From positions 1-64,000 of the forward strand of contig NZ_PISE01000046.1 of assembly GCF_002835805.1 (NCBI RefSeq): a stretch of 64,000 bases of DNA, written 5' to 3'. Source of the DNA: Niallia nealsonii (GTDB lineage Bacteria; Bacillota; Bacilli; Bacillales; Cytobacillaceae). Under the pieces are notes generated by a model. It ran no database searches. It had not been told where the DNA came from and saw nothing but the letters and a program-made list of their open reading frames with translations. The position numbers and the translations under genes are program-made. Positions within the stretch are counted from its first letter, which is position 1; each line of letters starts with the position of its first letter. Shown here in pieces: positions 54,419 to 63,948 of this stretch.

Positions 54419-54645
54419 AAGGCACCTGTTTATCTCCGTATGGACTGGCCGATTAAGTACGCTGCGTTCTCCTGCAGCAACATCGGCACTTATACATCCT
54501 ATACGTCAGAGAGACACCGACTAAAGATATAGGAAGCACGCTGAACGATAGTGAATCGATGTTGACTTTATCTTAAAAGATGGTTTGAAACTCAGCAGTT
54601 GCTGAGTGCCTGCAGCTAGATAATACAAAAAGCAAAAGGCACTAG
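54419..54645. repeat. Structured tandem repeat, unit 3 (diverged, longer) and partial start of a fourth
   Basis: Starts AAGGCACCTG and ends AGTGCCTGCAGCTAGA, keeping the outer stem and the ACCGACT / TCGATG inner part. It carries about 70 extra bases that form their own pairings (CGTATGGA / TCCTATACG and GCCGAT / ATCGGC). AAAAGGCACTAG at 54634-54645 may be a truncated further unit. Confidence 0.7.
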
Positions 54646-54660
54646 ACTAGCACCGTGTAA

Positions 54661-54696
54661 AAAAGAAGCTAAACTTCTAATGAAGTTTAGCTTCTT
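54661..54696. terminator. Terminator of typA
   Basis: AAGAAGCTAAACTTC / GAAGTTTAGCTTCTT with a 4-base loop and T runs on both strands, 11 bases past the typA stop. Confidence 0.9.
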
Positions 54697-54706
54697 TTTT
54701 TTCAGC

Positions 54707-56539
54707 TTATTCTGCAATTTTTTTCTTTTTTGTTACACGTTCACGCTCTGATTTATTTAAAATCTTTTTGCGCAGACGAATAGATTCTGGTGTTATTTCG
54801 CAATATTCGTCTTCATTTAAATACTCTAAAGATTCTTCTAATGTCATAAGTCTTGGTTTTTTCATTGTTGATGTTTGGTCTTTGTTTGCAGAACGGATAT
54901 TTGTTGCTTGTTTTACTTTTGTGATATTAACCGTTATATCATTTTCACGAGTATGTTCCCCAACGATCATACCTTCATAGATTTCTGTTCCTGCTTCTAC
55001 AAAGATAATTCCGCGATCTTCTACTTGCATAATACCATAAGTAGATGATTTGCCTGATTCCATACTTACAAGCACACCTTGACGACGTCCTCCAACTTGT
55101 CCAGATGCCATTGGCTGATAGCTGTCAAATGTATGGTTGATAATACCATAACCACGAGTTAATGTTAAGAACTCTGTTGTATAACCAATCAATCCACGTG
55201 CAGGCACATTAAAGATTAAACGTACTTGACCATTACCATTATTGATCATATCAAGCATTTCACCTTTACGAGCACCAATAGATTCCATTACAGAACCTGT
55301 ATGTTCTTCTGGGACATCAATTTGTACGCGTTCAACTGGTTCGCAACGTACACCATCAATTGTTTTTACAATAACTTCTGGTTTTGAAACTTGCAATTCA
55401 TATCCTTCACGACGCATGTTTTCAATAAGGATAGATAAATGCAGTTCTCCACGTCCAGATACAGTCCAAGCATCAGGAGAATCAGTGTTTTCAACACGTA
55501 AGCTTACATCTGTTTCTAATTGTGCACGCAATCTTTCTTCAATTTTTCTTGAAGTTAGATATTTACCTTCTTTACCAGCAAATGGAGAGTTGTTAACTAG
55601 GAACGTCATTTGCAATGTAGGCTCATCAATGCGAAGTACTGGAAGTGCATCTTGATGTTCAAAAGGACAAACTGTTTCCCCTACGTTAATGTCTTCCATT
55701 CCTGATACTGCAATTAAATCGCCAGCATATGCTTCTTCAATTTCTTGTCTTTTTAGACCAAAGAAACCAAAGATTTTTGTAACACGGAATTGTTTGACAG
55801 TTCCATCAAGTTTCATTAATGCTACTTGTTGGCCTACTTTCATTGTTCCACGGAATACACGTCCAATACCAATTCTTCCTACATAGTCATTGTAGTCAAG
55901 AAGAGATACTTGGAATTGCAATGGCTCCTCGCGGTTATCCACTGGTGCTGGAATATGCTCAACAATTGCATCATATAAAGACTGCATGTTTTCATCTTGC
56001 TGCTCTGCATTTACACTTGCAGTACCGTTAATTGCAGATGCATAAATAACTGGGAACTCTAATTGTTCTTCCGTTGCATCTAATTCAATAAATAAATCTA
56101 CTACTTCATCAACAACTTCTGCTGGACGAGCAAAGTCGCGGTCAATTTTATTTACAACAACGATTGGTGTTAATTTTTGCTCTAACGCTTTTTTCAATAC
56201 AAAACGTGTTTGTGGCATACATCCTTCATATGCATCGACAACAAGCAATACCCCATCAACCATTTTCATAATACGTTCCACTTCACCGCCGAAGTCAGCA
56301 TGTCCTGGAGTATCCAAAATATTGATGCGTTTATCTTTATATTGAATCGCAGTATTTTTTGCTAAGATCGTAATACCGCGTTCTCTTTCTAAATCATTTG
56401 AGTCCATCGCACGTTCTTCTACATGTTCATTTGTACGGAAAGTGCCAGACTGTTTTAAAAGTTGGTCAACCAATGTCGTTTTACCATGGTCAACGTGGGC
56501 AATAATAGCAATATTACGAAGATCTTCTCTAATTTTCAA
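54707..56539 (-). CDS. typA: Ribosome-associated GTPase TypA/BipA
   Basis: Translational GTPase related to EF-G that assists 50S assembly and stress responses. The 610-residue product has G1 AHVDHGKTT, switch/ G2 RERGITI, G3 [11 protein letters not shown]4 NKIDR, then domains II, III, V and the BipA-specific C-terminal domain. TTG 56539 ([13 protein letters not shown]) is chosen because it follows TAGGAG and matches the family; GTG 56548 lies too close. Called ylaG in B. subtilis. Confidence 0.97.
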   Translation of the reverse strand: MKIREDLRNIAIIAHVDHGKTTLVDQLLKQSGTFRTNEHVEERAMDSNDLERERGITILAKNTAIQYKDKRINILDTPGHADFGGEVERIMKMVDGVLLVVDAYEGCMPQTRFVLKKALEQKLTPIVVVNKIDRDFARPAEVVDEVVDLFIELDATEEQLEFPVIYASAINGTASVNAEQQDENMQSLYDAIVEHIPAPVDNREEPLQFQVSLLDYNDYVGRIGIGRVFRGTMKVGQQVALMKLDGTVKQFRVTKIFGFFGLKRQEIEEAYAGDLIAVSGMEDINVGETVCPFEHQDALPVLRIDEPTLQMTFLVNNSPFAGKEGKYLTSRKIEERLRAQLETDVSLRVENTDSPDAWTVSGRGELHLSILIENMRREGYELQVSKPEVIVKTIDGVRCEPVERVQIDVPEEHTGSVMESIGARKGEMLDMINNGNGQVRLIFNVPARGLIGYTTEFLTLTRGYGIINHTFDSYQPMASGQVGGRRQGVLVSMESGKSSTYGIMQVEDRGIIFVEAGTEIYEGMIVGEHTRENDITVNITKVKQATNIRSANKDQTSTMKKPRLMTLEESLEYLNEDEYCEITPESIRLRKKILNKSERERVTKKKKIAE

Positions 56540-56724
56540 AAATTTCACTCCTACCTAAATGGTCTATCTGATTTTTCATTATTTTAACATTATAACTGAG
56601 TCATTATACCATAGAATATACTAGAAACCTAAAAGGTTTTTCATGTAAAATAAAAAAAGACAGGTGTAAACGTTATTTTTTCCATCTTTAACTAAATCTA
56701 TTTAAAAATAAAGGATGATACATA

Positions 56725-56925
56725 TTGGATATTGAAACAGGACCATTCTATTATTATAAAATATTTGCTGCCTCTGCCTTTATTTCTATCGGCATTTGTA
56801 TAGTAGAAAAAAGCTTAAAAGGTGCCATTATTTCCTTTTTTTTATTTTTGTTTATTATAGCTCTTGCTGTTTACAAGAGAAAAAGAATAAACCACAAAAA
56901 AAAGCAGCTTAAAAATAGGCTCTAA
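56725..56925 (+). CDS. ylaF: Small membrane protein YlaF (DUF5325)
   Basis: A 66-residue protein with two hydrophobic segments (about 11-25 and 30-49) and a strongly basic tail. KIFAASAFISIGICIVEKSLKGAIIS, in parts, resembles YlaF, which flanks typA in B. subtilis. It is divergent from typA. The TTG start with AAGGATGAT ahead is plausible but not certain. Function unknown. Confidence 0.75.
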   Translation: MDIETGPFYYYKIFAASAFISIGICIVEKSLKGAIISFFLFLFIIALAVYKRKRINHKKKQLKNRL

Positions 56926-57005
56926 ATTAAATTTACATTTTTCGCATAAAAAAGCAATAGCATGGGATAAAAGAAAATTCCACACTATTGCTTTGCACCT
57001 CTCGC

Positions 57006-57806
57006 TTACCATTCTCCATTGTGTAAATATTTTTCCATAATTTCCTTATGTACTCCTGGTTTCCCAGCAAAAAACGAATTTTGTGTCAATAAGTCTAAGT
57101 TTTCATTACGAAGGGACGTAACCTTTCCTCCAAGCTCCTCCACCATTATTTTTCCTGCTGCGTAATCCCATGGAGAAAGTCTTAAAGTAATATAAGCATC
57201 CATTCTTCCTGATGCGATATATGCAAGCTCTAAACATGCAGAACCAAATGACCTAGTTCCTCTCGCATCTCTTGCAAGAGGTGCTAAAATTTTCGGATCA
57301 ATACGCTTATTTTCCGTTACCCAAGTAGAATTTAAACCAATGATTGCTTCTTCTACTGCAGTTTCTTTTAGCGGAGCAAGCGGCATATCATTCATATATG
57401 CGCCTTTTCCTTGGACAACATGATATAGCTCATCAGCAACTACATCATAAATTAAGCCGATTTTTCCTACCCCGTCCTCATATATGCCGATAGAAATGGC
57501 AAAATCCCGCTGCATATGTACAAAATTCATTGTTCCATCAATTGGATCAATAATCCAAACTATTCCTTTTAAATCTTCAATAGATGAGCTGATCCCTTCT
57601 TCTCCTAAGATGCGATGACTTGGGTATTGCTTATTAATATTTTGAATAAAAAATTCTTCTGTTGCCTTATCTATCTCTGTTACTAAATCATTTTTATTCG
57701 ACTTTGTTTCAATTAACAGTTTTTTTGAAAAAGACTTTTTTATTCTTTCTCCAGCTTCTTTTATCCATTCTTTAGCATACGTATCTACTTCTAGCCAATT
57801 AGTCAT
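57006..57806 (-). CDS. yktC: Inositol monophosphatase family protein YktC
   Basis: A 266-residue Mg-dependent phosphatase. Metal and substrate motifs are visible: NDLVTEIDKATEEFF, ILGEEG, WIIDPIDGTMNFVH and SPWDYAAGKIMVEELGG. B. subtilis YktC has inositol-1-phosphatase activity by family assignment. ATG 57806 (MTNWLEVD) fits the family start; ATG 57815 is too near AAGG. Confidence 0.94.
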   Translation of the reverse strand: MTNWLEVDTYAKEWIKEAGERIKKSFSKKLLIETKSNKNDLVTEIDKATEEFFIQNINKQYPSHRILGEEGISSSIEDLKGIVWIIDPIDGTMNFVHMQRDFAISIGIYEDGVGKIGLIYDVVADELYHVVQGKGAYMNDMPLAPLKETAVEEAIIGLNSTWVTENKRIDPKILAPLARDARGTRSFGSACLELAYIASGRMDAYITLRLSPWDYAAGKIMVEELGGKVTSLRNENLDLLTQNSFFAGKPGVHKEIMEKYLHNGEW

Positions 57807-57969
57807 CTTTCCCATCCTTACCTTATATTTTCTGCACCCGCTTTATCATCATATGAGAGCAGTCCACTTACTTGTCTGTCTATATTTTAGCTTACTGTAT
57901 GCATTATCATGCATCAAATGCTATTTCTTCAAATATATCCTCTTTATATGGCCAACATTCTATGTAAAA

Positions 57970-58014
57970 CAAAAATCATAAATGCTTCCCAAATTAAGAG
58001 AGAGCATTTATGAT
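57970..58014 (-). terminator. Terminator of the 58.0-kb small gene
   Basis: Twelve-bp stem ATCATAAATGCT (57975-57986) / AGCATTTATGAT (58003-58014) with TTTTTGTTTT on the minus strand. Confidence 0.82.
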
Positions 58015-58031
58015 TTAATACGTTTTTTCAC

Positions 58032-58226
58032 CTATAGAGCTTTAAGTCTTAGAAGTTCCTGTCTAATTCTTTCAAGCTTTTGCTTACTTATGTTTTTCTG
58101 CGCTTCGTTGTGTTCGTTCATTGCATCAAATAAAGTAGCCAACTCATAATCCATTTCTAATCGAAGAACAGCCTTTTTTTCTCTTTCCACTTCATTCTTC
58201 TTTACCAAATTCATTAATTGTTTCAC
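58032..58226 (-). CDS. Small helical protein between yktB and yktC
   Basis: A 64-residue product, mostly charged helix: MKQLMNLVKKNEVEREKK, LRLEMDYELATLFDAMNEHNEAQ in parts, then KLERIRQELLRLKAL. GTG 58226 is chosen since GGGGTG lies 8 bases before it. It has its own terminator. In B. subtilis a short ykz gene lies at this place, but I cannot confirm the match from memory. Possibly a coiled-coil partner protein. Confidence 0.7.
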   Translation of the reverse strand: MKQLMNLVKKNEVEREKKAVLRLEMDYELATLFDAMNEHNEAQKNISKQKLERIRQELLRLKAL

Positions 58227-58613
58227 TTGACAGTACACCCCTTCCATAGACTTATAATTCTAATGATTTCTTATATCATATGTTGAAATCACTTTCCTTG
58301 CAACAAATATGTGCTCCCACCTAAAAGGTTCCTTTCCTTCACCAAAATACCCGTTTATGCTACAATATTTGACAACAAGTAAATGGACTTTTCAACAAGA
58401 TTCCCATTTGGTGAAGCTTAGAAAAATAATTTTTTTGTACCATGATTCTCTTTGTCTCCTGCCAATTATTTTATTTGTCCATCCAAAGAGAAAATAGTTA
58501 ACTATATAAATATGTAGAGTATACATAAGGGAAGAAAAGCAGCTTGTTTATTCCACTTACTTGATTTTTAAATACCCAAACACCGTTGTTATAAACGTAA
58601 AAGGAGTTAGATT
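58227..58613. other. Divergent gap before yktB
   Basis: About 390 AT-rich bases. A short plus-strand frame here has no ribosome binding site or coding character. No clear promoter or RNA structure. Confidence 0.5.
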
Positions 58614-59237
58614 ATGAACTTTAAAGGATTTAATCAAAAAGATTTTGATACCTTTACAATAGAAGGTCTTGAGGAACGAATGAAGGCAATCCAGGAGCGG
58701 ATTCAGCCTAAATTCCGAATAATCGGCGAAGCATTGACAAGTGAATTATCTGTCAAAACAGGAAATGAAATGTTTCTGCATATCGCTAAACATGCAAGAC
58801 GTACGGTAAATCCTCCGAAAGACACATGGCTTGCCATTGCGGCAAATAAACGAGGCTATAAACAGCATCCTCATTTTCAGATTGGCTTATTTGATGACCA
58901 TGTGTTCATCTGGCTTGCCTATATTTATGAATTGCCACAAAAAGAAGAATATGCAAAAATATTTCTGGAAAATTTAAATCAGATAAAAGCAGCTATTCCC
59001 AATCATTACATGATTTCATTCAATCATATGCAAAAAGATGCCAAAAAAGTGGCAGAGACAGATTTACAGCAGACATTAGAACGTTTCCGTAATGTAAAAA
59101 AAGCGGAGTTTCTCATTGGACAGCATATCCAAGCATCTGATCCAATTTTGGAGAATGGCGATCAATTTATGGCTTTAGCGGAACAAACCTTTGAAACACT
59201 TTTGCCCCTATATCAACTATCTTTAAATAGCCGATAA
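58614..59237 (+). CDS. yktB: DUF1054 family protein YktB
   Basis: A 207-residue protein matching YktB/UPF0637: NFKGFNQKDFDTFTIEGLEERM, read in parts, RRTVNPPKDTWLAIA, FQIGLFDDHVFIWLAYIYELP. Structures of this family show a single compact domain; function is unknown. ATG follows AAAAGGAG by 8 bases. Confidence 0.93.
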   Translation: MNFKGFNQKDFDTFTIEGLEERMKAIQERIQPKFRIIGEALTSELSVKTGNEMFLHIAKHARRTVNPPKDTWLAIAANKRGYKQHPHFQIGLFDDHVFIWLAYIYELPQKEEYAKIFLENLNQIKAAIPNHYMISFNHMQKDAKKVAETDLQQTLERFRNVKKAEFLIGQHIQASDPILENGDQFMALAEQTFETLLPLYQLSLNSR

Positions 59238-59253
59238 TCTCTTGCCAACCAGC

Positions 59254-59291
59254 AATTTAGCCCAATCATTTGCAAATGATTGGGCTAAATT
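59254..59291. terminator. Bidirectional terminator yktB / yktA
   Basis: Perfect 38-base palindrome with arms AATTTAGCCCAATCATTTG / CAAATGATTGGGCTAAATT, between convergent genes. Confidence 0.85.
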
Positions 59292-59307
59292 ATACTCGCT
59301 TATTTTT

Positions 59308-59580
59308 TTACGGCATTTTTATTATCTGATGCTCATCTGCTTCTTTTGCTTTTTTGATTGTTCTATAGGCAGAATAGCCGCTTACTTCTTCAAATTCTCC
59401 ACACACTTTTTTTTCTTCGGCAATGCTTGGCACAATTTTTTTAAAAACTCGATAATGCTCCATTAATTCATTGCGTTTTATTCCTTTTTCATAACAACTT
59501 TCAATGCATTCAAAAAATTTAATGACAGCAACTATTTCATCTGTAGACCAATCGATATCAATTGGATATTGATATTCCAT
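59308..59580 (-). CDS. yktA: UPF0223 protein YktA
   Basis: A 90-residue all-helical protein of UPF0223: [49 protein letters not shown] in parts. ATG 59580 (MEYQYPID) is used; it follows AAAGGGTG, while the ATG 19 codons upstream has none. Function unknown. Confidence 0.92.
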   Translation of the reverse strand: MEYQYPIDIDWSTDEIVAVIKFFECIESCYEKGIKRNELMEHYRVFKKIVPSIAEEKKVCGEFEEVSGYSAYRTIKKAKEADEHQIIKMP

Positions 59581-59973
59581 ATGAACACCCTTTTCTTCTA
59601 TATTTATCGCCAAACTTTTTAAAACCAATGTTATCATTTTAAATCAAGAAATTCCTAATGTAAAACTTGCTTGCTTTTTTATGAAAATCCACCTAGTTTT
59701 TAGAGAAAAACTTGTTATAAAAGCCATTTTTGGTCCATGCTAGTGGGATAACAGCCTTGCCAAGATAGAGAAAAACAGAGCTCGTTCATGGAATCAGCTA
59801 TATAAAAAAGCATTGGGAAAATATTTCTTTTAATTATAGTAAAAACTAATTGTATGCAAAAAAAATAAAAAATGCTATAATTCTTTTGTTTTATGGTTTC
59901 CTTCAGGTTAATGGGACAAAAAACAAATAGTTTACTTTTAAATATATTTATAATAAAGAGGTGTGGAAATAAA
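59581..59973 (+). promoter_or_regulatory. speA upstream region with extended -10 promoter
   Basis: TGCTATAAT (59873-59881) is an extended -10 element; the -35 side is weak (TATGCA at 17 bp). The rest of the gap shows AGTTTTT / AAAAACT (about 59695-59712) as a small stem. Leader length to speA is about 90 bases. I see no leader peptide or riboswitch. Confidence 0.5.
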
Positions 59974-61443
59974 TTGTCACAACACGAAACACCGTTATAC
60001 CACGGTTTATTGGAGCATGCAAAAAAAGACCCTATACAATTTCATATTCCGGGTCATAAAAAAGGAAATGGAATGGATCCCGAGTTTCGCGACTTTATTG
60101 GGGAAAATGCCCTTTCAATTGATTTAATTAATATCGGACCACTTGATGATCTTCATCAGCCAAAAGGCATTATCAAAAAAGCATTAGTACTCGCTGCTGA
60201 AGCATTTGGCGCAGACCATACATTTTTTTCTGTCCAAGGAACAAGCGGTGCCATTATGACGATGATTATGAGTGTTTGTGGACCTGGTGACAAAATTATT
60301 GTACCAAGAAATGTGCATAAATCCGTTATGTCTGCCATTGTATTTGCAGGTGCCATTCCTGTTTTTATCCATCCTGCTATCGATAAAAAGCTTGGCATTT
60401 CTCATGGGATTACTCTTGAATCTGTACAGCATGCCTTAGATCTTCATCCAGACGCAAAGGGTTTACTTGTAATAAACCCTACTTATTTTGGCATATCTGC
60501 TGACTTAAAAAAGATTGTAGAATTAGTGCATTCTTATAATATTCCTGTACTTGTAGACGAAGCGCATGGAGTACATATTCATTTCCATGACGAACTCCCT
60601 ATGTCTGCGATGCAGGCTGGTGCGGATATTGCGGCTACAAGTGTTCATAAGCTTGGAGGCTCTATGACACAAAGTTCTATTCTTAACGTTCGCGGAAGCT
60701 TAGTGAATCATAAAAGAGTACAATCTATTTTAAGCATGCTGACAACAACCAGCACTTCCTATTTATTGCTTGCCTCACTCGATGTTGCCAGAAAAAGATT
60801 GGCAACAGAAGGCAAAGAGCTCCTTGACCGTACCATTGAATTAGCTCAAAGCATCCGCAAACAAATTAATGAAATAAATCATTTATATTGTGTCGGAAAA
60901 GAAATAGTTGAATCTCATATCGCTTATGACTATGATCCAACTAAATTGATCATATCCGTGAAGGATTTAAGAATCTCAGGTCATGATGCAGAAGAATGGC
61001 TGCGAAAAAATTATAATATCGAAGTGGAAATGTCTGATTTGTATAATATCCTTTGTATTGTTACACCAGGGGATACACTGAGAGAAGCAGACATGCTCAT
61101 ACAAGCACTAAAAAATCTAGCAGAAGAATATCACAATCAAGCAAGTACCGTAGAGGCAAAAGTAATGCTGCCAAACATCCCAGTATTAGCTCTTACTCCT
61201 CGAGATGCTTTTTATTCTGAAACAGAATTAGTAGATTTTGATGATTCAGATGGCAGGGTAATCGCTGAGTTTATTATGGTATACCCTCCTGGCATTCCAA
61301 TCTTTATTCCAGGAGAAATCATTACAGAAGATAACCTGCAGTATATTAAACGAAATATGGAAGCTGGTCTGCCTGTTCAAGGACCAGAAGATTATGACTT
61401 TAAAAAGCTCCGTGTCATAAAAGAGCATCGTGCAATTCGATAA
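59974..61443 (+). CDS. speA: Arginine decarboxylase SpeA
   Basis: PLP-dependent fold type I (Orn/Lys/Arg) decarboxylase giving agmatine for polyamine synthesis. The 489-residue product shows FHIPGHKKG, FFSVQGTSGAIM, VDEAHGVHIHFH, and the PLP lysine in TSVHKLGG (Lys226), followed by the C-terminal domain with YPPGIPIFIPGE. TTG 59974 gives MSQHETPLY, the known start, after GAGGTG by 10 bases. Family members also include lysine decarboxylases, but identity to B. subtilis SpeA is high throughout. Confidence 0.94.
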   Translation: MSQHETPLYHGLLEHAKKDPIQFHIPGHKKGNGMDPEFRDFIGENALSIDLINIGPLDDLHQPKGIIKKALVLAAEAFGADHTFFSVQGTSGAIMTMIMSVCGPGDKIIVPRNVHKSVMSAIVFAGAIPVFIHPAIDKKLGISHGITLESVQHALDLHPDAKGLLVINPTYFGISADLKKIVELVHSYNIPVLVDEAHGVHIHFHDELPMSAMQAGADIAATSVHKLGGSMTQSSILNVRGSLVNHKRVQSILSMLTTTSTSYLLLASLDVARKRLATEGKELLDRTIELAQSIRKQINEINHLYCVGKEIVESHIAYDYDPTKLIISVKDLRISGHDAEEWLRKNYNIEVEMSDLYNILCIVTPGDTLREADMLIQALKNLAEEYHNQASTVEAKVMLPNIPVLALTPRDAFYSETELVDFDDSDGRVIAEFIMVYPPGIPIFIPGEIITEDNLQYIKRNMEAGLPVQGPEDYDFKKLRVIKEHRAIR

Positions 61444-61449
61444 AAAAAA

Positions 61450-61480
61450 GGCTGTGTTCTGTTACAGCAAAAACACAGCC
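61450..61480 (-). terminator. Hairpin at the speA 3-prime end, T run on the minus strand
   Basis: GGCTGTGTT (61450-61458) / AACACAGCC (61472-61480). The plus strand continues CTATACTT with no T run; the minus strand reads TTTTTTTT right after the stem. It therefore looks like a terminator for leftward transcription, or only a weak one for speA. Confidence 0.5.
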
Positions 61481-61529
61481 CTATACTTAAGTCACAATAT
61501 GTAATTGAAATAGGATTGGAGTTTTTTCC

Positions 61530-61877
61530 TTGAAAAGAGTTATTGCTGTAAGTGTATTAAGCCTTATCCTAAGTTTCTGTTCACCGTTTATGTTTAAGCA
61601 ATATATAGAAAAAAAACCTCTTGAACAAATACGTACATTAACCTTTGGCGGGCCTATTCCTTTTGCAGAACAGAAAGTAGAATTGCCGACAAATAAGAAG
61701 GCATATCCTGTTGTTATTAGCTTTCAGTCACCATTGGCAAAGGATACGATATTCCATCCTTTGCCAATGGTTTTTACATTTGTTTGCTTTTTTCTCCTTC
61801 TTTTTGCTGTTTTCAGCCTTTTTTCCAGCTATATAAAAAAGGTTCCGAAGAAAAAAAAAGAAAAAGTCAACAACTAA
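61530..61877 (+). CDS. Small two-pass membrane protein
   Basis: A 115-residue product with hydrophobic segments at about 4-22 and 78-101, an outer loop of about 55 residues and a basic tail (KKVPKKKKEKVNN). TTG 61530 follows GGAG by 8 bases. It lies 86 bases after speA on the same strand and ends before a strong terminator, so it may be on the speA transcript. I do not recognise the family. Confidence 0.65.
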   Translation: MKRVIAVSVLSLILSFCSPFMFKQYIEKKPLEQIRTLTFGGPIPFAEQKVELPTNKKAYPVVISFQSPLAKDTIFHPLPMVFTFVCFFLLLFAVFSLFSSYIKKVPKKKKEKVNN

Positions 61878-61884
61878 CAAAATA

Positions 61885-61922
61885 AAAAAGCGTCTTTATT
61901 GGCTTATAGACGCTTTTTTATT
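61885..61922. terminator. Terminator after the 61.5-kb membrane protein gene
   Basis: AAAAAAGCGTCT (61889-61900) / AGACGCTTTTTT with a 12-base loop; T runs on both strands. Confidence 0.85.
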
Positions 61923-62047
61923 TTATATAGAGAAAAAGGACTGTGACAATAATAAAACATCATTCTATCCCTATTAAAACGTCTTAGAATAGGCAAATAC
62001 CAATCTCTTTTGCAAATACCCCTCAAATAAAACACCATTTATCTAGA

Positions 62048-62094
62048 GAAGCATCATTAATCTTCTCTTTTACTTAGAAGATTAATGATGCTTC
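62048..62094. other. Perfect 18-bp hairpin without T run
   Basis: GAAGCATCATTAATCTTC (62048-62065) / GAAGATTAATGATGCTTC (62077-62094). It lies 28 bases beyond the stop of the minus-strand membrane gene. No T run follows on the minus strand, so it might stabilise an mRNA end rather than terminate. Confidence 0.55.
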
Positions 62095-62121
62095 CAGTAA
62101 AGTTTGCTCTTTTATCATTCA

Positions 62122-62367
62122 TTATGCTACATAAATAATACTCATGATTATTTGAAAAGATCCATATATCCCAAGACTAATGAAAGTAGCAAACATTGTC
62201 TTCCTCGGAGACTTCACAATATAATTCCCAATGGTAATAGCTAAGTAGAAAAAAACAATAAACATACATACTTTATAAAGAATCAAATCATGCCTTGATA
62301 ACCATTCTGTAATGGAATAGCCGCTCCATAATATTAACTGTAAGAGAATAACAGTATAAACCTTCAA
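62122..62367 (-). CDS. Small three-pass membrane protein
   Basis: An 81-residue product with three hydrophobic segments (about 3-20, 29-46, 55-78) joined by short loops (EWLSRHD, VKSPRKT). TTG 62367 follows AAGGTGGTG by 8 bases and starts just before the first membrane segment. An upstream TTG at 62400 is possible. The gene lies between speA and pdhD, a site that in B. subtilis holds other small genes. Family not recognised. Confidence 0.65.
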   Translation of the reverse strand: MKVYTVILLQLILWSGYSITEWLSRHDLILYKVCMFIVFFYLAITIGNYIVKSPRKTMFATFISLGIYGSFQIIMSIIYVA

Positions 62368-62488
62368 GGATTTGCCACCACCTTCATTTTGCCATTCCAA
62401 TTATCTATTCTTTAGTAGATATAATTAGTATATGTTAAAAGCAGTGGTAATATTTTATCCAAAAGCACTTATCCTTTCCTCCATATAA

Positions 62489-62525
62489 TATAAAAAAAGC
62501 CCACTTTAATTAGTGGACTTTTTTT
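62489..62525. terminator. Terminator of the pdh operon
   Basis: AAAAAAGCCCACT / AGTGGACTTTTTT (one G-T pair) with loop TTAATT, T runs on both strands, 10 bases past the pdhD stop. Confidence 0.88.
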
Positions 62526-62534
62526 ATATTAACC

Positions 62535-63944
62535 TTATTTAATAATATGGATTGGGCTTCCAATTGCAACTTCAGCAGCTTCCATAGTAATCTCACCAAG
62601 TGTTGGATGAGCATGGATTGTCATTGCTAAATCTTCAGCAGTCATTCCAGATTCAATTGCTAAACCAAGTTCAGCAATCATATCAGATGCACTAGGACCA
62701 GCAATTTGAGCGCCGATAACTAAGCCATCTTCTTTACGAGTGATTAACTTCATAAATCCTTCAGCTTGGTTAAGTGCTAATGCACGGCCATTTGCAGCAA
62801 ATGGGAACTTAGAAGCAACAATGTCGATTCCAGCTTCCTTCGCTGATTTTTCTGTGTGACCAACTGTTGCTAATTCTGGCTCAGAGAATACAACAGCAGG
62901 AATTCCAAGATAATCAATTTCTGCAGGATGTCCAGCGATAGCTTCTGCTGCAATTTTACCTTCATAAGAAGCTTTATGAGCAAGCGGTGGTCCTGAAATA
63001 ACATCACCAATTGCAAAGATATTGCTTACAGATGTTTTACATTGTTTATCTGTTTTAATTAAGCCGCGTTCAGCCAGTTCAACGCCAACTTGCTCTAGAC
63101 CTAATTCATCTGTGTTTGGTTTTCTTCCAACCATTACGAATACATAATCAGCTTCGACAGTTTTTTCTTCGCCTTTTACCTCATATTTAACAACAACGCC
63201 AGTGTCAGACTCTTCTACACCTTTAGCCATTGCTTTCGTAATAATTTCCGCACCTTTTTTCTTCAAATTGCGTGTTACTAATGAAGACATTTGTTTTTCG
63301 AAACCGCCTAGAATCTCATCTGCGCCTTCTAAGATTGTTACTTGTGTTCCGAAGTTAGCATAAGCACCACCAAGCTCAGTACCTACATAACCTCCACCAA
63401 TAACAACGATTTTCTCTGGAATTTCTTGAAGAGCAAGAGCGCCAGTTGAATCAAGAACGCGTTTTGAGAATTTAAATGTTGGGATTTCAATTGGACGAGA
63501 TCCAGTTGCAATAATTGCATTTTTAAAAGTATAAGTTTGTGATGATTTTTCATCCATTACTTTTAGCGTATTAGCATCAACAAAATAAGCTTCACCGCTA
63601 ACAATATCTACTTTATTTCCTTTTAAAAGTCCTTCTACACCGCCAGTAAGCTTTTTAACAACACTAGCTTTCCATGCTTGAACTTTTGAAAAGTCAACTT
63701 TTACATTATCAGCTGTAATACCCATATCATCTGAGTGTAGAGCTGTTTCATAACGATGTCCTGCAGCGATTAATGCTTTAGAAGGGATACATCCAACGTT
63801 TAAGCAAACTCCGCCAAGTACATTTTTTTCTACGATTGTTACTTTTTGTCCTAATTGTGCTGCACGAATTGCTGCAACATATCCTCCAGGACCTGCACCA
63901 ATGACTATAGTATCTGTTTCAATAGGAAAATCTCCAACTACCAT
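62535..63944 (-). CDS. pdhD: Dihydrolipoyl dehydrogenase (E3 of pyruvate dehydrogenase)
   Basis: FAD disulfide oxidoreductase shared by 2-oxo acid dehydrogenase complexes. The 469-residue product has the FAD motif [12 protein letters not shown] (14-25), the redox pair Cys47/Cys52 in [15 protein letters not shown], the NAD fold [12 protein letters not shown] and the C-terminal catalytic [11 protein letters not shown] 63944 follows GGAGG, which lies at the end of pdhC. It is the last gene of the pdhABCD operon. Confidence 0.98.
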   Translation of the reverse strand: MVVGDFPIETDTIVIGAGPGGYVAAIRAAQLGQKVTIVEKNVLGGVCLNVGCIPSKALIAAGHRYETALHSDDMGITADNVKVDFSKVQAWKASVVKKLTGGVEGLLKGNKVDIVSGEAYFVDANTLKVMDEKSSQTYTFKNAIIATGSRPIEIPTFKFSKRVLDSTGALALQEIPEKIVVIGGGYVGTELGGAYANFGTQVTILEGADEILGGFEKQMSSLVTRNLKKKGAEIITKAMAKGVEESDTGVVVKYEVKGEEKTVEADYVFVMVGRKPNTDELGLEQVGVELAERGLIKTDKQCKTSVSNIFAIGDVISGPPLAHKASYEGKIAAEAIAGHPAEIDYLGIPAVVFSEPELATVGHTEKSAKEAGIDIVASKFPFAANGRALALNQAEGFMKLITRKEDGLVIGAQIAGPSASDMIAELGLAIESGMTAEDLAMTIHAHPTLGEITMEAAEVAIGSPIHIIK

Positions 63945-63948
63945 GTTC

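Noticed and set aside
54107-54645. CRISPR array
   Set aside because: Units are 156 bp with nested stems and no short repeat/unique spacer pattern; no cas genes nearby.
61444-62534. SR1/SR1P dual-function RNA expected between speA and pdhD
   Set aside because: I searched both strands for a short ORF with paired CxxC motifs and found none, so the B. subtilis SR1 equivalent is not visible here.
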